Positions 61,143 to 64,000 of a DNA stretch of 64,000 nucleotides are shown here, piece by piece. This stretch comes from Paenibacillus alkaliterrae. GTDB taxonomy: Bacteria > Bacillota > Bacilli > Paenibacillales > Paenibacillaceae. The stretch lies in contig NZ_JAKGAP010000019.1 in the NCBI RefSeq assembly GCF_021532375.1, positions 1-64,000 of the forward strand. The letters run 5' to 3'. The stretch's first letter is position 1, and every line of letters begins with the position of its first letter. A model generated the notes under the pieces. The model did not search any database. It saw only the letters and a program-made list of their open reading frames with translations, and was not told the DNA's origin. The position numbers and the translations under genes are program-made.

Positions 61143-61461
61143 GCGTATTTCCTCCTACATTTCATTCATAATAAATAATCGTGAACATACCGCCTGTCGG
61201 CTCAATCGGATAAGGGTTGTAAAATGGTCAGAATATGGGAATGATAAGATGAAGCTTTCCCGGCTGCCGCGAATCGTGTAGGATAATGTTGGATTATCTT
61301 TTTACACTATCATATCATCCCTCCCGCTTCCTATAAATAGTGAAGTTAATGCGTGCGGTATTTGCCTTAAGCCAGCCACATTTTTATTTTAGATTAAGGT
61401 TTTTTCGATTCCATTTTGTTATAGTATGGGAAGTACGGCAAAATCGAAGGGAGTTCATGGA
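61143..61461. other. Divergent intergenic region
   Basis: Holds the opposing promoters of the HD-GYP and foldase genes. TTGTTATAGTATGG near 61420 looks like an extended -10 for the rightward gene. No gene seen. Confidence 0.4.
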
Positions 61462-62631
61462 ATGAATAACAATGAATCGCAGTCCAAAAAAGACGCAGAA
61501 GAGAAAGTGACTGCGAAAGAAGAGCTTTACACGTACGACAATGCGGAACAGCAGAATCAGCTGTCCGAACAGGACGCTGCGATTGAGAAAGAGCTTCAGA
61601 AGGAAGCAGCGGAAGAACAGCCGGAGGCTTCGAATGACGAGATCCGCGCGGCGGCAGCCTCTTCGAATCCGGAAACGGTACAGCAGGCGCCCGGCGGAGG
61701 CAGCGGCAAAATATGGATCGCCATTTCCGCCATTCTCGCTATTTTGCTGGTGATCGTTCTAATCAAGCCGCCATTCGGAGGAAGCAGCAACGAAGCCGTT
61801 GCAACCGTCAATGGCGTCAACATAAGCAAAGACAAGCTGTACGATGCTTTGGTTCTTGCGGGCGGCGAGGCAACGCTGGAGAACATGATTACAGAAGAGT
61901 TGATCAACCAGGAAGCAAGAGCTGCCAGCGTTGAGGTTACGGATGCTGATGTCGATGCCGAGATCGACATGATCAAGAAAAATTTCGGATCGGACGAGGA
62001 GTTCAATAACACACTCGCTCAATATAATATGACGCTGGACGGCTTGAAGAAGGATACAAAGATCAACTTAACGATCCGCGGAATTTTAGAGCCTAGGACC
62101 GACGTGACGGCGGAAGAGATTCAGCAATTTTATGATGCAAACAAAGAATCGCTAGGCACGCCTGAGCAAGTACAAGCCTCCCACATCCTCGTAGCTACGA
62201 AGGAAGAAGCGGATGCGATTCTCGCCGAGCTGAAGCAAGGCGGAGACTTCGCAGCTATCGCCAAGGAGAAATCCACGGATCCGGGCTCGAAGGACAACGG
62301 CGGCGATCTTGGATTCTTCGGCAGAGGGGCTATGGTTCCTGAATTCGAAGAGGCGGCTTTCGCTCTGAAGGTGAATGAGCTGAGCGGCGTTGTCCAATCG
62401 CAGCACGGTTTCCATATCATTAAGAAAACGGCTGAGAAAGCAGCGGTCGTACCCACGTTCGAAGAGAAGAAGGAAGAAATCCGGACGCAGCTTGTCGCTA
62501 CGGAAGCGAATGAGCTGTCCGAAGCATGGATGACTGAAATCCGCGGGAAAGCGAAGATCACCAACACGCTTGCGCCGGAACCGGCAACGGCTCCTGAGGA
62601 CGCAGCGACAACCGAGAACGCTGTAGAATAA
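61462..62631 (+). CDS. Membrane-anchored peptidylprolyl isomerase (PrsA/SurA-like)
   Basis: A 389-residue foldase. The ATG at 61462 (MNNNESQSKKDAEEKV) follows AAGGGAG. An unusual ~85-residue acidic cytoplasmic region rich in Glu and Gln precedes one membrane helix (KIWIAISAILAILLVIVLI). Outside the membrane come a SurA-N-like chaperone part (VATVNGVNISKDKLYDALVLAGGEATLENMITEELI) and a parvulin domain (VQASHILVATKEEADAILAELKQGGDFAAIAKEKSTDPGSKDNGGDLGFFGRG, then VVQSQHGFHIIK). Classical PrsA is a lipoprotein; this one has a transmembrane anchor instead. It helps secreted proteins fold. Confidence 0.92.
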   Translation: MNNNESQSKKDAEEKVTAKEELYTYDNAEQQNQLSEQDAAIEKELQKEAAEEQPEASNDEIRAAAASSNPETVQQAPGGGSGKIWIAISAILAILLVIVLIKPPFGGSSNEAVATVNGVNISKDKLYDALVLAGGEATLENMITEELINQEARAASVEVTDADVDAEIDMIKKNFGSDEEFNNTLAQYNMTLDGLKKDTKINLTIRGILEPRTDVTAEEIQQFYDANKESLGTPEQVQASHILVATKEEADAILAELKQGGDFAAIAKEKSTDPGSKDNGGDLGFFGRGAMVPEFEEAAFALKVNELSGVVQSQHGFHIIKKTAEKAAVVPTFEEKKEEIRTQLVATEANELSEAWMTEIRGKAKITNTLAPEPATAPEDAATTENAVE

Positions 62632-62638
62632 AGCGCGA

Positions 62639-62697
62639 AGAAGGCGGAAGCTCCCTTTTGATCGATTAGATCTTAAGTGGGCTCCGCCTTTTTTTTG
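62639..62697 (+). terminator. Terminator of the foldase gene
   Basis: AAGGCGGAAGCTCCC pairs with GTGGGCTCCGCCTT and is followed by eight T. Confidence 0.9.
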
Positions 62698-63031
62698 GCA
62701 ATCCGCGCATGAAAAGATGACTCGGCGCATAAAATGCGAAAGCCGCCTTTCGCTCGGAGGGAGGAGCTTGGGGCGGCTCGCTTCAGAAATTAAAAAGTAT
62801 CTCTCTGAAGCTACTATATACTATTCTATTAATCCGAATTGGCGCGGATATTTGATTTACTAGATTCGACCATTTTGAAACGCGCATTTTACCTGCTGCC
62901 GTTGGCGTACAGCTGGCTGATGACAGGGAGAGCAAAACGCCCCTATAGGCTGAATACCTGGGCGCTTTGCGCGAGGATTGTGATATGATTAATTTAAATG
63001 GTTTGCATTTAATCAATTGGAGGGAACGAAA
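62698..63031. other. Intergenic region upstream of the epimerase
   Basis: Contains two further inverted repeats: AGCCGCC with GGGCGGCT near 62740-62778, and GCAAAACGCCC with GGGCGCTTTGC at 62932-62970, the latter about 60 bases upstream of the epimerase start and possibly an operator. No gene seen. Confidence 0.45.
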
Positions 63032-63904
63032 GTGAGCAATTACGAAGTACGCAGCTATCAGGATACGTATACCTTGTATGAATTAACGGAACAAAGCACC
63101 AACTCGCGCGTGCTGGTATGTCCGGAGCGGGGCGGGATCGTTACCGGCTGCCAGCTGCACGGGCTGGAGCTGTTTTATTTGGACAAGTCCACGTTTGAGA
63201 ACCCTGCCGCCAATATCCGCGGCGGCAATCCGATATTGTTCCCGATCTGCGGCCAGCTGGAGGAGCAAGCGTACGAGTGGAACGGAAAAACGTACAAAAT
63301 GGCCAATCACGGCGTCGCCCGTACCGCGGTATGGGAAGCAGCCGGCACTCGGACGGAGGGCGAGGCTTCGATTACGATTAGGCTGCAGAGCAATGAGCAG
63401 ACGCTGGAATCCTACCCTTTTGAGTTCGAGCTGCTGTTCACCTACGTACTGAAGGACGGCCAATTACATACACGCCAGCAATACCGCAATTTAGGCGAGT
63501 CTGAGGCGATGCCTTTCTACGCGGGCTTCCATCCTTATTTCGCAATTGACTCAGGTAAACGGATCGCTTATGAGTCGGATGCGACTCGCTATGTCGACTA
63601 CAATGACAATGAGGAGAAGCCATTCGACGGGGTCATTGATCTGGAGGGACTCGTGGAATCCGTCTGCCTGCTCGATACGAAGAAAAGTGAGATTTCGTTC
63701 CCGGGTGCAGAAGGCGCCCGCGTGCGTCTGATTTATGACGATGTATTCAAATACATGGTGCTGTGGTCGGTGCAGGATCGTCCCTTCGTGTGCGTGGAGC
63801 CATGGATGGCCATGACCGGAGAGCTAAATCGCCAAGAGGAGCTCGTTATGCTGGAACCCGGCAAGGAGCTGCGCGCTAACGTGACAATCAGCGTCGAGCG
63901 CTAA
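63032..63904 (+). CDS. Aldose 1-epimerase family protein
   Basis: A 290-residue galactose-mutarotase-fold enzyme that interconverts sugar anomers. The GTG start (VSNYEVRSYQDTYTLYEL) follows GGAGGGA. Visible elements are SRVLVCPERGGIVTGCQLHG, GGNPILFPICGQ, the catalytic His in KMANHGVARTAVWE, FYAGFHPYFAI and the catalytic Glu in FVCVEPWMAM. The shorter length and NPILFP pattern fit the LacX/YeaD-like branch, which may act on sugar phosphates rather than free galactose. Single gene at the end of the window. Confidence 0.9.
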   Translation: MSNYEVRSYQDTYTLYELTEQSTNSRVLVCPERGGIVTGCQLHGLELFYLDKSTFENPAANIRGGNPILFPICGQLEEQAYEWNGKTYKMANHGVARTAVWEAAGTRTEGEASITIRLQSNEQTLESYPFEFELLFTYVLKDGQLHTRQQYRNLGESEAMPFYAGFHPYFAIDSGKRIAYESDATRYVDYNDNEEKPFDGVIDLEGLVESVCLLDTKKSEISFPGAEGARVRLIYDDVFKYMVLWSVQDRPFVCVEPWMAMTGELNRQEELVMLEPGKELRANVTISVER

Positions 63905-64000
63905 CCTTGGCTGTAAAATCATCGGAGTAAATGTAATGGTGAACTCCCTTCAATCAGAGTTCGAACACCCCAACTAGTACCCCTCACCCTGGCCGCCGGT

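Overview
The window is 64 kb of a low-to-medium GC, endospore-forming Firmicute, most likely Paenibacillaceae (Paenibacillus or Cohnella type). This rests on AGGAGG-type ribosome binding sites with frequent GTG/TTG starts, a CotY/CotZ-like coat protein, a CotJC-like manganese catalase, an SLH-domain protein, a YesMN-controlled sugar ABC transporter and B. subtilis-type fad/etf genes. No rRNA, tRNA, CRISPR array or intact prophage was seen.

Region by region. 0-1.4 kb is a scarred accessory end: the start of an IS-like gene, the tail of a tyrosine recombinase, then a DUF1883-TIR protein. 1.4-4 kb holds a sulfurtransferase, a broken sulfite-oxidase-like gene and a GNAT acetyltransferase. 4-10 kb is a complete YesMN-type cassette (two permeases, lipoprotein binding protein, response regulator, histidine kinase) with no ATPase of its own. 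10-19 kb mixes intact genes (epimerase, aldo/keto reductase, SLH protein, YdeI-ArsR-SRPBCC operon) with many gene fossils: a chimeric ArsR/SRPBCC duplicate, a quinone-oxidoreductase tail, rhodanese tails, a frameshifted winged-helix gene, a decayed toxin-antitoxin pair, an Ig-like tail and an AraC tail. 19-21 kb has methionine aminopeptidase and two small proteins.

21-33.6 kb is a nearly complete fatty-acid beta-oxidation locus. On the minus strand lie fadF-type Fe-S oxidoreductase, FadN, FadA, FadE, acyl-CoA ligase and a hotdog thioesterase; etfB-etfA run divergently. The shared promoter region has a good cre (CcpA) match. Together these genes activate fatty acids, run the beta-oxidation cycle and pass electrons from acyl-CoA dehydrogenase through ETF to the membrane Fe-S protein.

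33.8-41.9 kb contains an SRAP-family protein lacking its catalytic residues, an AraC regulator, a four-gene operon behind a promoter carrying two Fur boxes (small basic protein, beta-propeller protein, flavodoxin, unknown protein), a YpmS-like membrane protein, threonine ammonia-lyase and an aldo/keto reductase. 42-45.5 kb is a co-directional membrane/glycolipid cluster (UgtP-like glycosyltransferase, MFS transporter, VTT protein, zinc-ribbon protein). 45.5-64 kb carries small conserved proteins, a FUSC-type membrane protein coupled to a HEAT-repeat DNA-alkylation-repair-like protein, a membrane PAS histidine kinase, MscL with a zinc ribbon overlapping a Nudix gene, coat and Mn-catalase genes, a LysM-GMC oxidoreductase followed by a TIM-barrel isomerase, a GNAT, another aldo/keto reductase, an HD-GYP protein, a membrane-anchored PrsA-like foldase and an aldose epimerase.

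Non-coding repeats are prominent: a dispersed element with core GCGCTATGTTGGATT in five or six intergenic places, a 123-bp tandem array of hairpins at 52 kb, and a ~100-bp hairpin pair at 3.8 kb. No complete new defence island was found. The best candidates for undescribed biology are the Fur-controlled flavodoxin/propeller operon, the active-site-less SRAP protein, the LysM-GMC/isomerase pair and the lone DUF1883-TIR gene.
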